Assembly: GCA_023436395.1 (NCBI GenBank)
Contig: JAEZJJ010000107.1
Coordinates: forward strand, 1-24,256
From: Bacillota bacterium
GTDB taxonomy: Bacteria; Bacillota; Clostridia; Lachnospirales; Cellulosilyticaceae
DNA length: 24,256 nt
Direction: 5' to 3'
Part shown: positions 7,793-15,275 of the stretch, piece after piece
Layout of the letters: every line of letters begins with the position of its first letter
Numbering within the stretch: the first letter of the stretch is position 1
The notes under the pieces: generated by a model
Told to the model about the DNA's origin: nothing
Database searches by the model: none
Seen by the model: the letters and a program-made list of their open reading frames with translations, nothing else
Program-made: the position numbers and the translations under genes

Positions 7793-8692
7793 TCACAACA
7801 GTAGAGGTATAATCCCTAGAGATAAATAATCTACCAGTGTCCATGCTCCAGATAGTACTTCTAACTTAGAACCATTTTTACCATGAGGTTTTTTTAGGTA
7901 TTTTATAGCTCCTATCAAACATGCAATAAATGCTCCACCTAAGGTTATGCTTGCTAGGGCCGCCCCTCCCAACTGGTAGACCGCAAAAAAAGTGGATGCC
8001 AATGACATAATCATCGCTCCTAACCATATGCCAATACTCTTCTTTTGCCCCCAAAGCTTAGAATAAGTTTCAACCCCTTCTTCCTCATCTTCTTCTGCTC
8101 TCATTTTACGTCCAACCTCAATGACTATCCCATCAAAAAAACTAGAAATAATAAACCATACTAATCCACTTCCTATTTGTACTCCTGGTCTAGGCCAGAA
8201 CTCACATGCAGTAGCAAAGAAATCTAGCTGAGGCATAATGAGCATATGGCTAAACATATACCACCCCATATGTCTCCTCAACCACTTACTTATAAAGAAC
8301 TCCTTACACATACAACCATAGTAAATCCATAATATGACTAGTAATATGAGTAATCTTGGTTCATAAATACCACAAATAATAAACTGCCCTACCCCTAAGC
8401 CAAACCCTATTCTCCCTAATTCTTCTCTTTTTACTAAACCTCTAGGGACAGGTCTATAAGGTCTGTACTTAGAATCCTCTTCAAAATCCTTATATTCATC
8501 TGCAATTCGAAGTAACATAAAAAAAGAAATAGATACATAAAAGGATACTGCCAAGGCTTTAATGGTTATTTGACCATTAAGGGTTGCTGCTGAATAACTA
8601 ATGGCACTAAAACTAAAAGCCAAAATCATAGGTATGTACATTGCTAATGGAAAACGTTCTTTTTGATAGATATACCATCTATTTTGCTTCAT
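7793..8692 (-). CDS. UbiA-family membrane prenyl/lipid transferase
   Basis: 299 residues with about eight predicted membrane helices. The first acidic motif is DEYKDFEED (residues 65-73), followed by RPYRPVPRG, and the second lies at about 192-206 with RKMRAEEDEEEG. These are the two Asp/Glu-rich Mg-diphosphate sites of UbiA enzymes, which join a polyprenyl or other diphosphate-activated group to an acceptor inside the membrane. Motif one is a variant of NDxxDxxxD. The acceptor cannot be told from sequence. The start ATG at 8692 has GGGAGG 9 bp upstream. Downstream lie the SDR pseudogene and then the dikinase block. It is divergent from the broken PPOX gene. Confidence 0.82.
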   Translation of the reverse strand: MKQNRWYIYQKERFPLAMYIPMILAFSFSAISYSAATLNGQITIKALAVSFYVSISFFMLLRIADEYKDFEEDSKYRPYRPVPRGLVKREELGRIGFGLGVGQFIICGIYEPRLLILLVILWIYYGCMCKEFFISKWLRRHMGWYMFSHMLIMPQLDFFATACEFWPRPGVQIGSGLVWFIISSFFDGIVIEVGRKMRAEEDEEEGVETYSKLWGQKKSIGIWLGAMIMSLASTFFAVYQLGGAALASITLGGAFIACLIGAIKYLKKPHGKNGSKLEVLSGAWTLVDYLSLGIIPLLL

Positions 8693-8864
8693 TTAGATTT
8701 TCCTCCCTATTTTGGATTAATTTAATATTCTATAGCAAAATTACAAAGCTTGTACATTTTTGATCCATTGCTATCTTCCTCTATACCCCTTATAATTATA
8801 CGATAAATATTCTATCTTTTTAGATTATTTTAAACAATAAATCAGGTATTGTAAATCTATATTC

Positions 8865-8893
8865 AGGTGATTGAAAGTTATAATATATCACCT
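8865..8893. promoter_or_regulatory. Inverted repeat flanking a TATAAT box, possible operator
   Basis: AGGTGA (8865-8870) and TCACCT (8888-8893) are inverted around TATAAT (8879-8884) on the plus strand, about 55 bp before the start of the broken PPOX gene. TCAGGT also occurs at 8842-8847 as a direct repeat of the left arm. No good -35 box stands at the right distance from this TATAAT, so promoter function is uncertain. Confidence 0.3.
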
Positions 8894-8947
8894 CAACGAG
8901 AGAAAAATAAACTGTATAATCTCTATTCTGTTAGGAGGACACTCAAG

Positions 8948-9363
8948 TTGAAAACAAAGGAACAGATTTTTAGGTTCATCAAAAAGCAAAAAGTAGCATT
9001 TATTGCATCTGTAGATCAAGACGGATTTCCGAATATGAAAGCCATGCTCATGCCTCGCAAGATACAAGGAAACTGTTTTTATTTTTCAACAAATACCTCA
9101 TCTATCCGCGCTAATCAATATGAGAAAATGAAAAGGCATGTATTTACTTCTTTCATAAAGGGGTTCTTCGCTATGAAGGCGTTATGCTTATCGGCACGAT
9201 GGAAGTAGTAGAGGACGCTGAAACAAAAAAGGAAATTTGGAGAACAGGAGATACTATGTTCTACAAGAAAGGTGTAACAGATCCTGATTATTGCGTACTT
9301 AAATTTACTGCAATAAAAGGGAGATATTATTGCGATTTGAAAACCGTGAGTTTTGATTTGTGA
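8948..9363 (+). pseudogene. Pyridoxamine 5'-phosphate oxidase-like flavoprotein, single-base frameshift
   Basis: A TTG start at 8948 has AGGAGGA 8-9 bp upstream. The frame encodes a PPOX-type N-terminus (IFRFIKKQKVAFIASVDQDG, then FPNMKAMLMPRKI) and is then lost near 9125-9128. If the run of four A at that place had five, the reading would go on as EKNEKACIYFFHKGV and continue to the TGA at 9361-9363 (TDPDYCVLKFTAIKGRYYC). The full product would be about 138 residues, normal for this family of split-barrel FMN proteins. As written the product stops early at 9208. It is either a real decay or a sequencing error in a homopolymer. Confidence 0.85.
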
Positions 9364-9446
9364 TTAAATAAAGCACCATTTATGATGAAAAGGATTCTAT
9401 GGTACCAGTCTCTAAATGTTAAATATAAACTTATGTATAACAACAG

Positions 9447-9469
9447 AGGCAGAGGATTATCCCCTGCCT
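9447..9469. terminator. Hairpin between converging genes, probable bidirectional terminator
   Basis: AGGCAGAGGA pairs with TCCCCTGCCT (one G-T pair, tight loop) between the ends of the plus-strand PPOX gene and the minus-strand deacetylase gene. The stem is GC-rich but the T-tracts on both sides are poor (TATAATTTTG on plus), so termination strength is uncertain. Confidence 0.5.
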
Positions 9470-9506
9470 TATAATTTTGTATAAAAATAGAACTGCCCCA
9501 ACTAAT

Positions 9507-10394
9507 CTACTTGATTAATTGTGTCACAGTCCCATTTTTATCTAATTGTCCAAGTCCTATTTGATAAAAACACTCTGTACTAATCAAATATCTATTTTGA
9601 TAATATGCATCTGACGCCTTAGTAATAGGGTGTGGGGCTAATATAAATGCATTAGTAAATCCTGCTCTCTTTGTAATCTCCGTAACATCATCTGAGGTAT
9701 TGCCAAAGGGATAAGCTATACTTGTTACCTCTACACCTAATTCATGTTCTAAAACTTCTTTGCTTTTCTTAATATCTTCATAGAATATTTCATAATTGCT
9801 TTCATCAAGAAAAACGGCTTCATCATCTTCTAAGTAATGCATATTATATGTATGAGACCCAAAAGAAACTAATCCACTTTCTTGCATTTCTCTTAACTGG
9901 TCCCAATTACATAACTTTAAATTATTAAAATTATTGTTTCCTACTTGTCCAACAATTATATACATGGTAAAAGGAATACTTCTCTCTTTCAAAATAGGGT
10001 AGGCTTTCTCATAAACAGAGATATCCCCATCATCAAAACATATCCATACACACTTTTCTGGAAAATTTCCAGTTATTCGAAACTCTTCTATTTCTTCTAA
10101 AGTTGCAAAATATGCCCCTTGCTCTATTAGAGTATCTATCTGAGTTTCAAAGTCCTCTGTATAAACTGTATATGTGGTTAACTCTTTATCCTGTGTCACA
10201 AATTCCAAAATCTTGTTCCACAATGTTTCCTCTCTTATGTAGTGATAACTCATTGCAATAATTGTTTCTTTAGCAGGTACTTGATTATATGTTTTTTTAG
10301 AACCTTGGGCTAGTGTAATAACTCTAATGGCAATTACTACTCCTATTAATAAACCTAGGCTTACTTTTAAAATTCCCCTTCTTCTATTACTCAT
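9507..10394 (-). CDS. Membrane-anchored polysaccharide deacetylase (CE4), IcaB/PgaB-type
   Basis: 295 residues with one N-terminal membrane anchor (about 10-30) and an extracellular NodB/CE4 domain. The catalytic motif FDDGD is at 120-124 (metal ligand Asp122), SHTYNMH at 180-186 (metal ligands His181 and His186), and AYPFG at 227-231. CE4 enzymes remove N-acetyl groups from GlcNAc polymers. Next to a PgaC/PgaD pair the likely substrate is poly-beta-1,6-N-acetylglucosamine at the cell surface. Its single-domain form is like staphylococcal IcaB, not the two-domain Gram-negative PgaB. The ATG overlaps the end of the PgaD-like gene by 8 bp, so translation is probably coupled. Confidence 0.87.
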   Translation of the reverse strand: MSNRRRGILKVSLGLLIGVVIAIRVITLAQGSKKTYNQVPAKETIIAMSYHYIREETLWNKILEFVTQDKELTTYTVYTEDFETQIDTLIEQGAYFATLEEIEEFRITGNFPEKCVWICFDDGDISVYEKAYPILKERSIPFTMYIIVGQVGNNNFNNLKLCNWDQLREMQESGLVSFGSHTYNMHYLEDDEAVFLDESNYEIFYEDIKKSKEVLEHELGVEVTSIAYPFGNTSDDVTEITKRAGFTNAFILAPHPITKASDAYYQNRYLISTECFYQIGLGQLDKNGTVTQLIK

Positions 10395-10869
10395 TTAAAT
10401 ATGCCTTCTCTTCTACTAAATTCTTTATAGGATTAGTCTCTAATGCAATTACCCTATTATTTTGCAGTTGCTTATATACCTCAGGGTCTATTAATCCTAA
10501 CTCTAATATTTCCTGTTGTGTTGTAGGCATAGGTTCCTTTCGTCTGTGCAGCTTGCCATATCTCTTAAAATTATAAAACTTCCACATTGATAAAACTGTC
10601 ATACTCGCTACAAACCATGCTAAAGATACTAAAATAAACTGATTTAAGTCTTCATTTGTAACTTTTAAGATAGCTTTTAAAACTCTAAGCTCCTCTGTAT
10701 TAGTGTCTATTATAGCACTAATAAACACTGACATAACAATGATGATATATAGCCACATTATTAAATCCACTAAATATACTAGTGCTTCCTTTAAAATATG
10801 ACGCTGACTATGAATGATATATTTACTATTTACGCTACTTTTCTTTCCCCTCTGTCTGGAGATTCCCAT
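10387..10869 (-). CDS. pgaD: PgaD-like subunit of a poly-N-acetylglucosamine synthase
   Basis: 160 residues. Two membrane helices lie at about 30-52 and 78-98, followed by the PgaD signature WKFYNFKRYGKLHRR and a short cytosolic tail. In E. coli PgaD is the small partner that binds the PgaC glycosyltransferase, and the pair is activated by cyclic di-GMP. The ATG at 10869 has AAGGAGG 9-10 bp upstream, inside the end of the synthase gene (40-bp overlap), which marks tight translational coupling. Gram-positive ica systems normally use IcaD here, so a PgaD-type partner in a Firmicute is notable. The symbol is by family resemblance. Confidence 0.8.
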   Translation of the reverse strand: MGISRQRGKKSSVNSKYIIHSQRHILKEALVYLVDLIMWLYIIIVMSVFISAIIDTNTEELRVLKAILKVTNEDLNQFILVSLAWFVASMTVLSMWKFYNFKRYGKLHRRKEPMPTTQQEILELGLIDPEVYKQLQNNRVIALETNPIKNLVEEKAYLNE

Positions 10870-12101
10870 GTTGCATAACCTCCTTTTAGTTTAGCTTTAA
10901 CGGCCCTAGGTAATGCAGCTATTACAACGCTTACGTTGACAATCCAATAGACCCCAGGATACCATGCTACCCATAAATAACTCTTACTAATGTTATCATA
11001 TTGTCCATCATTCTTTAGAGATATTACAAGCTGTATAACACTTAATGCACTCAATGCAAAGGCAGAAAAACCTATCCATATAAATATATCTCCTATTGTT
11101 TCGGCACAACAACAAATATGAGTAGTATATAAAGCCCATAAAATTGACCATACAATGCTAATTAATTGCTCAATATAAATTGGCCACAATCTTCTTTGTC
11201 TCCAATCACCAAAGATACTCCAGTGACGAAGCAAAACTTCTTGTCCACCCTGTGCCCATCTTACACGTTGCTTCCATAAACCTGTAAGCTTTTCAGGTAC
11301 CAGCATCCAACATAATGCTGCAGGTTCATAACGTACATCCCAAAACTTCCTTTGCAGTTTCCAAGACACTGCTATATCCTCTGTAATCATATCCCGGTCC
11401 CATAGTCCTACACTTACTAATGCCTTTTTACGAAAAGCAACTACTACACCTGAAACAGTCATAATCTTTCCTAGGATACGCTGGGTTCTCTTAATAGACC
11501 CTATGATAGAAGCATATTCTACTAATTGCAATTTTGCTAATAATGTATCTCTATTACGAATACGAGGATTTCCTGTTACAGCTCCTACTCTTTCACCATT
11601 TTCAAGGAAATGACGCACAAGATAATATGGTGCATCATCATCTAATATAGCATCAGAATCTATACATACTAAATACTCATATTTTGATGCATGGGCGGCT
11701 ATATGAAGAGCATTGGCCTTCCCTTTATTTTCTCTACAATCAATTACACGCAGCTTACTATACTTATCTACTAATCTTCTTAGAATCTCACCTGTTTCAT
11801 CTCTACTTCCATCATTAATAGCAATAATCTCAAATTTTGGATAGGACAACTCAGATAAATATTTTATTGTTTCTTCCACTGTGTCTTCTTCATTATAACA
11901 AGGTACTAATATACTAATAGGTGGCCATTCATATTCTTCTTTATGTAGGCTAATATTTTTCTCTTGTGACCTTGCAAATATTAAGGTTCCTGCAATCCAT
12001 ACCATTGACATCAAATAGGGATACCAAAACACAAATCCCCCTATAATCTCCAATACTTTTTGCACCACATCATCTCCTATCCTATACCCCATACTGTACA
12101 T
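10830..12101 (-). CDS. pgaC: Processive family-2 glycosyltransferase, PgaC/IcaA-like
   Basis: Up to 423 residues: an N-terminal membrane segment (about 20-42), a cytosolic GT-A domain and three or four C-terminal helices (about 305-410). All hallmarks of a processive beta-glycan synthase are present: NDGS with Asp97, DSD at 148-150, TED with Asp242 as the base, and QRVRW at 278-282. With the PgaD-like partner and the deacetylase it should polymerise and export beta-1,6-GlcNAc. Start: the frame opens at ATG 12101 inside the preceding gene with no good Shine-Dalgarno, while AGGAG lies 5 bp before GTG 12068, which leaves the membrane segment intact. I give the outer limit, but 12068 is the likelier start. 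Confidence 0.88.
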   Translation of the reverse strand: MYSMGYRIGDDVVQKVLEIIGGFVFWYPYLMSMVWIAGTLIFARSQEKNISLHKEEYEWPPISILVPCYNEEDTVEETIKYLSELSYPKFEIIAINDGSRDETGEILRRLVDKYSKLRVIDCRENKGKANALHIAAHASKYEYLVCIDSDAILDDDAPYYLVRHFLENGERVGAVTGNPRIRNRDTLLAKLQLVEYASIIGSIKRTQRILGKIMTVSGVVVAFRKKALVSVGLWDRDMITEDIAVSWKLQRKFWDVRYEPAALCWMLVPEKLTGLWKQRVRWAQGGQEVLLRHWSIFGDWRQRRLWPIYIEQLISIVWSILWALYTTHICCCAETIGDIFIWIGFSAFALSALSVIQLVISLKNDGQYDNISKSYLWVAWYPGVYWIVNVSVVIAALPRAVKAKLKGGYATWESPDRGERKVA

Positions 12102-13116
12102 TTCTAATATAACAAGAAGCTCCTAACTGCTGTAATTCATCATTAATACTTATTCCATATTCATCTAAAGACCAATTTTCTCCTGATACTATGTCTACTA
12201 TATAAAGATCATATCCACCTTTACTATCTGGCATTGTACTACTTATAATCATAAGCCTATCTGAGATTGGACACGGATCTGATGAATTATAGTCTGAACT
12301 ACCAAATTGAGAGACTATACCCCTCTTGCCTTCTTCCATAATGACTATGACATCTGATTTATTTTGAGCAGAGTACCACTTAGAAAAGTATAATTTATCT
12401 TTATAAGTAACAGGATAATATGCTTGCACACCTGTTTCTGCATATATAGGTGTAATAACTGTTTCTTCTTCTATCTTCTCTATCTTACAAATTCTTGCCC
12501 CTTCACCGCTACCTTGCATACAGTAGATAGCATCTCCTTTTGTACTATAATAGGGCATAGATTCTTCTTCCATATCTTGTGTAACCGGATATGATTCTCC
12601 TGTTTGTAAATCCATCTCCCAAATATCATATACCATTTTATCTAGTACGCTGTTCCAATAGCCTTGTTTATAAACCACCTTTGTTCCATCTGGTGAAAAC
12701 TTAGGATCTTCATTCCTAAAATTATTATTTTTTGTTAGGTCAATTAATTCTTTAGTATCTAATCTATAAAGAAAGATATCCCATTCTTCACCATAGGATT
12801 TATTTACAATACCCATAAATACAATAGCTGTACCCTCTCTATTAAAACTAGCATTCATTGTATGATATGCACCTGAAATATAATCATTGATGCATATCTT
12901 CTCTTTAGTTTCAAAATCCACTAAATAAATTTTGCTATCTCTAGCTTCATAATCTGAATAACTATGGTATACCATTTTACCTTCAATAATAGGTCTCTCA
13001 CCTTTACTTGTCTGGGCTAATATTGGTCTAATACTTAATAACACCCCCAATAAACATGGAATTAAATTCGATTTAAAAATACTTAATATTTTATAATTCA
13101 CCATAATATTATACAT
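12082..13116 (-). CDS. TolB/PD40-type beta-propeller protein, first gene of exopolysaccharide operon
   Basis: 344 residues. An N-terminal hydrophobic segment (about 8-35, ending near ILAQ) looks like a signal peptide or anchor. Then come beta-propeller repeats of the TolB/WD40-like type, clearest in FSPDGTKVVYKQ and DIWEMDLQTGESYPVT, with the same pattern near residues 40-60, 90-120 and 290-320. Such propellers bind proteins or glycans outside the cell. Its exact role is unknown, but its place at the head of a pgaC-pgaD-deacetylase operon suggests help in polymer export or anchoring. The frame opens at ATG 13143, but AGGAG stands 6 bp before ATG 13116, so I use that. No ica/pga gene I know corresponds to it. 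Confidence 0.75.
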   Translation of the reverse strand: MYNIMVNYKILSIFKSNLIPCLLGVLLSIRPILAQTSKGERPIIEGKMVYHSYSDYEARDSKIYLVDFETKEKICINDYISGAYHTMNASFNREGTAIVFMGIVNKSYGEEWDIFLYRLDTKELIDLTKNNNFRNEDPKFSPDGTKVVYKQGYWNSVLDKMVYDIWEMDLQTGESYPVTQDMEEESMPYYSTKGDAIYCMQGSGEGARICKIEKIEEETVITPIYAETGVQAYYPVTYKDKLYFSKWYSAQNKSDVIVIMEEGKRGIVSQFGSSDYNSSDPCPISDRLMIISSTMPDSKGGYDLYIVDIVSGENWSLDEYGISINDELQQLGASCYIRNVQYGV

Positions 13117-13180
13117 TATTTCTCCTGATTCAAAAATTGACATTTTTCACACATTTTAATGTTATATCTATCTTTTTTTT

Positions 13181-13212
13181 AAACAATTAAACAATTAAAT
13201 AATTAAACAACA
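13181..13212. repeat. 8-bp tandem repeat upstream of the exopolysaccharide operon
   Basis: On the plus strand AAACAATT occurs at 13181-13188 and 13189-13196, then AAATAATT at 13197-13204 and AAACAACA at 13205-13212, giving two perfect and two imperfect copies in register. It lies 65-96 bp before the start of the first gene, in the zone where a minus-strand promoter would be expected (a TATAAC is at 13161-13166). The repeat is visible; any effect on expression is inferred. Confidence 0.7.
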
Positions 13213-13223
13213 TATAGCTTTTA

Positions 13224-13273
13224 TAAAAAATCCTAAAACACATTAATAAATCTCTTCTAATATGTCTTAGGAT
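13224..13273 (-). terminator. Intrinsic terminator, end of trpXYZ transcript
   Basis: On the minus strand ATCCTAAGACATATTA (from 13273) pairs with TAATGTGTTTTAGGAT (down to 13230) with few mismatches and G-T pairs, and a T-run follows (13230-13225). It lies about 170 bp beyond the trpZ stop, with the chemotaxis-protein remnant between, and just before the exopolysaccharide operon's upstream region, which it would insulate. Confidence 0.65.
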
Positions 13274-13289
13274 AAATTATTTTATATCA

Positions 13290-13445
13290 TTATATCTTAA
13301 AAGTTTCACTAGCATTTCTAAGCACGATTACACTCTCTTTGATTTGCTCAGTTTGTACAAGCTACATTTTGAATTTGGTCTGCCTATTCTATTACAGTAA
13401 GTATTTCCGCCTTAGCATACTTATATAACTTATTAGCCTCACTAT
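13290..13445 (-). pseudogene. Decayed C-terminal tail of a methyl-accepting chemotaxis protein
   Basis: Directly after the trpZ stop the minus strand reads LDSEANKLYKYAKAEILTVIE, a TAG stop, then ADQIQNVA in the same frame. After a one-base shift it reads TEQIKESVIVLRNASETFKI and a TAA (13290-13292). Joined, with the TAG read as CAG (Gln), this is a smooth helical heptad-rich tail such as ends many chemotaxis receptors. One stop and one insertion have disrupted it and the rest of the receptor is absent. The piece is short, so the family call is moderate; that it is decayed coding sequence is likely. Confidence 0.5.
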
Positions 13446-14240
13446 CTAAGCTAATAAGATTCTATCATTATCTAATTCCTTATGACTTTCCTTCTTAAAT
13501 AAGGCTAATGCATCTGCTACTGTCATATTAGCACGTTGTTCTCCCTGAATATCTAGTACAATTTTGCCACTATCCATCATAATAGTTCTATTCCCCAAGT
13601 CTAAAGCAGATTGGATATTATGAGTAATCATCATCGTTGTAATCTGGTGTTCTTTTACAATTTCTTTTGTAATCCTAAGTACCTTTTCTGCTGTACCAGG
13701 ATCTAGAGCTGCTGTATGTTCATCTAAAAGTAAAAGCTTAGGGGTTACTAAAGTACTCATTAAAAGTGTTACTGCCTGTCTTTGCCCCCCTGATAAAAGC
13801 CCCATCTTAGTTTTCATTCTATCTTCAAGCCCTAAGTCTAGTTGTGCCAGTTTTTCTCTAAAAAGTGTTCTTTCCTTACTACTCATTCCAAAGCTAAAAC
13901 GCTTATTGGTGCTACGAGCATAAGATAGAAGTAAATTCTCTTCAATAGTCATAGAAGGTGCTGTTCCCTTTAAAGGATCTTGAAAAAGTCTTCCTATATT
14001 TTTGGCTCTCTTATACTCCTGCATAAAAGTAATATACTTACCATCTAGCATAATTTCTCCTTCATCAGAAAGAAAATCTCCTGCTACTAGATTAAACAAG
14101 GTTGATTTACCTGCCCCATTAGAACCTATGATTGTTACAAAATCGCCTCTTTCTAGATGTAGATTTATCCCATTCATAGCCACTTTTTCATTAACGGTTC
14201 CCTTATTGAAAGTTTTACATAAGTTGTTTATTTTTAGCAT
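13446..14240 (-). CDS. trpZ: ABC transporter ATP-binding protein, TrpZ-like (tryptophan uptake)
   Basis: 264 residues, a cytosolic ABC ATPase. Walker A GSNGAGKST is at 39-47, a Q-loop glutamine at about 87 (GRLFQDP), the signature LSGGQ at 149-153, Walker B LLLLDE at 169-174, and the switch histidine in MMITHNI near 205. In place of the usual DEP it has DEHTAALDP, as is common in this transporter subfamily. Its ATG overlaps the permease stop by one base (TAATG) with GGAAGG upstream, so the two are coupled. It is the energising subunit for the TrpX/TrpY pair. The substrate is inferred from the operon's T-box, not from this protein. Confidence 0.88.
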   Translation of the reverse strand: MLKINNLCKTFNKGTVNEKVAMNGINLHLERGDFVTIIGSNGAGKSTLFNLVAGDFLSDEGEIMLDGKYITFMQEYKRAKNIGRLFQDPLKGTAPSMTIEENLLLSYARSTNKRFSFGMSSKERTLFREKLAQLDLGLEDRMKTKMGLLSGGQRQAVTLLMSTLVTPKLLLLDEHTAALDPGTAEKVLRITKEIVKEHQITTMMITHNIQSALDLGNRTIMMDSGKIVLDIQGEQRANMTVADALALFKKESHKELDNDRILLA

Positions 14241-15160
14241 TAGACTTCCTTCCTTTCTCTCATTCTCTTATTCTTGTTGACTGTAACTTGTATGTATTTT
14301 TGTACTACAGGATAAGAAATAGCAATTCCTACAATAATAGCTGAGATCAGTTTCATACTAGAAGCCGTAATATTAACCTCTAATGCTGCTGCAATAATGA
14401 TTCTATAAATAATTGAACCTAATACAGCTGCAAATATATTAACAGGAATAGACCTTCTCTTTACAAAGATATCTACAATGACTTCCCCTATAATTAAAGA
14501 AGCAATCCCTATAACTACCATACCTGTCCCCATCCCTACATCTGCAAAAGATTGTTTCTGTGCAATGAAAGCTCCTGACATAGCCACTAATGCATTTGCT
14601 AAGGCTAATCCAATGATTTTCATTAAATCCACATTAATAGAAGATGCTCTTACCATTGCTTCATTATCACCAGTAGCTCTAATAGAAAGTCCTAATTTAG
14701 TAAATAAAAACATTCCTAAAATAACGCATATCACAATAACTACTATAAGTCCTATGATCATAACACCTTGATCACCAAATAGTTTTTTGGCATATGTAAA
14801 GATTGTTTCAGAACCCAATAAAGGAATATTGGACTTATCCTTCATTACCATAATATTAATAGAATACAAACCTGTCATCGTCAAAATACCTGCTAGTATG
14901 GGCTGTACCTTTAATTTAGTTTGCAAAGTTGCTGTTACCATTCCTGCTAAAACTCCTGCTCCCATGGCTAATAAAATGCCTAGAATAGGATGTCCTGCTA
15001 TAACACAAATAGCGGATACAGCTGCTCCTAAAGTAAAACTACCATCTACCGTTAAGTCAGGAATATCTAATATTCTATAAGAAATAAATAATCCTAAAGT
15101 CATCAAAGTATAAAGTAACCCCAGCTCTACTGCTGAAGTAATCGCAAATATATTCATCAT
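14240..15160 (-). CDS. trpY: ABC transporter permease, TrpY-like (tryptophan uptake)
   Basis: 306 residues, almost wholly hydrophobic with about eight or nine membrane helices. Features typical of the BPD_transp_2 permease family are visible: YRILDIPDLTVDGSFTLGAA near the N-terminus and TGDNEAMVRASSINVDLMK near 165-185, which resembles the cytosolic coupling loop. The related branched-chain amino-acid permeases (LivH/M) have the same plan. GGAG precedes the ATG pair at 15160/15157. It lies 115 bp after trpX and overlaps trpZ by one base. A single permease gene means a homodimer is likely. Confidence 0.87.
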   Translation of the reverse strand: MMNIFAITSAVELGLLYTLMTLGLFISYRILDIPDLTVDGSFTLGAAVSAICVIAGHPILGILLAMGAGVLAGMVTATLQTKLKVQPILAGILTMTGLYSINIMVMKDKSNIPLLGSETIFTYAKKLFGDQGVMIIGLIVVIVICVILGMFLFTKLGLSIRATGDNEAMVRASSINVDLMKIIGLALANALVAMSGAFIAQKQSFADVGMGTGMVVIGIASLIIGEVIVDIFVKRRSIPVNIFAAVLGSIIYRIIIAAALEVNITASSMKLISAIIVGIAISYPVVQKYIQVTVNKNKRMRERKEV

Positions 15161-15275
15161 CCTGTCTCCTTTTTTAGTATTTTTATTCGTCTTTATATAA
15201 GCTAAAAGATGAATAAAACTTATATACTAAGTTTAATCCATCTTTTAGGTTTAATCAATTTTTATTATTCAAAAT

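Noticed and set aside
13181..13212. 8-bp tandem repeat as a CRISPR array
   Set aside because: Units are far too short and have no spacers.
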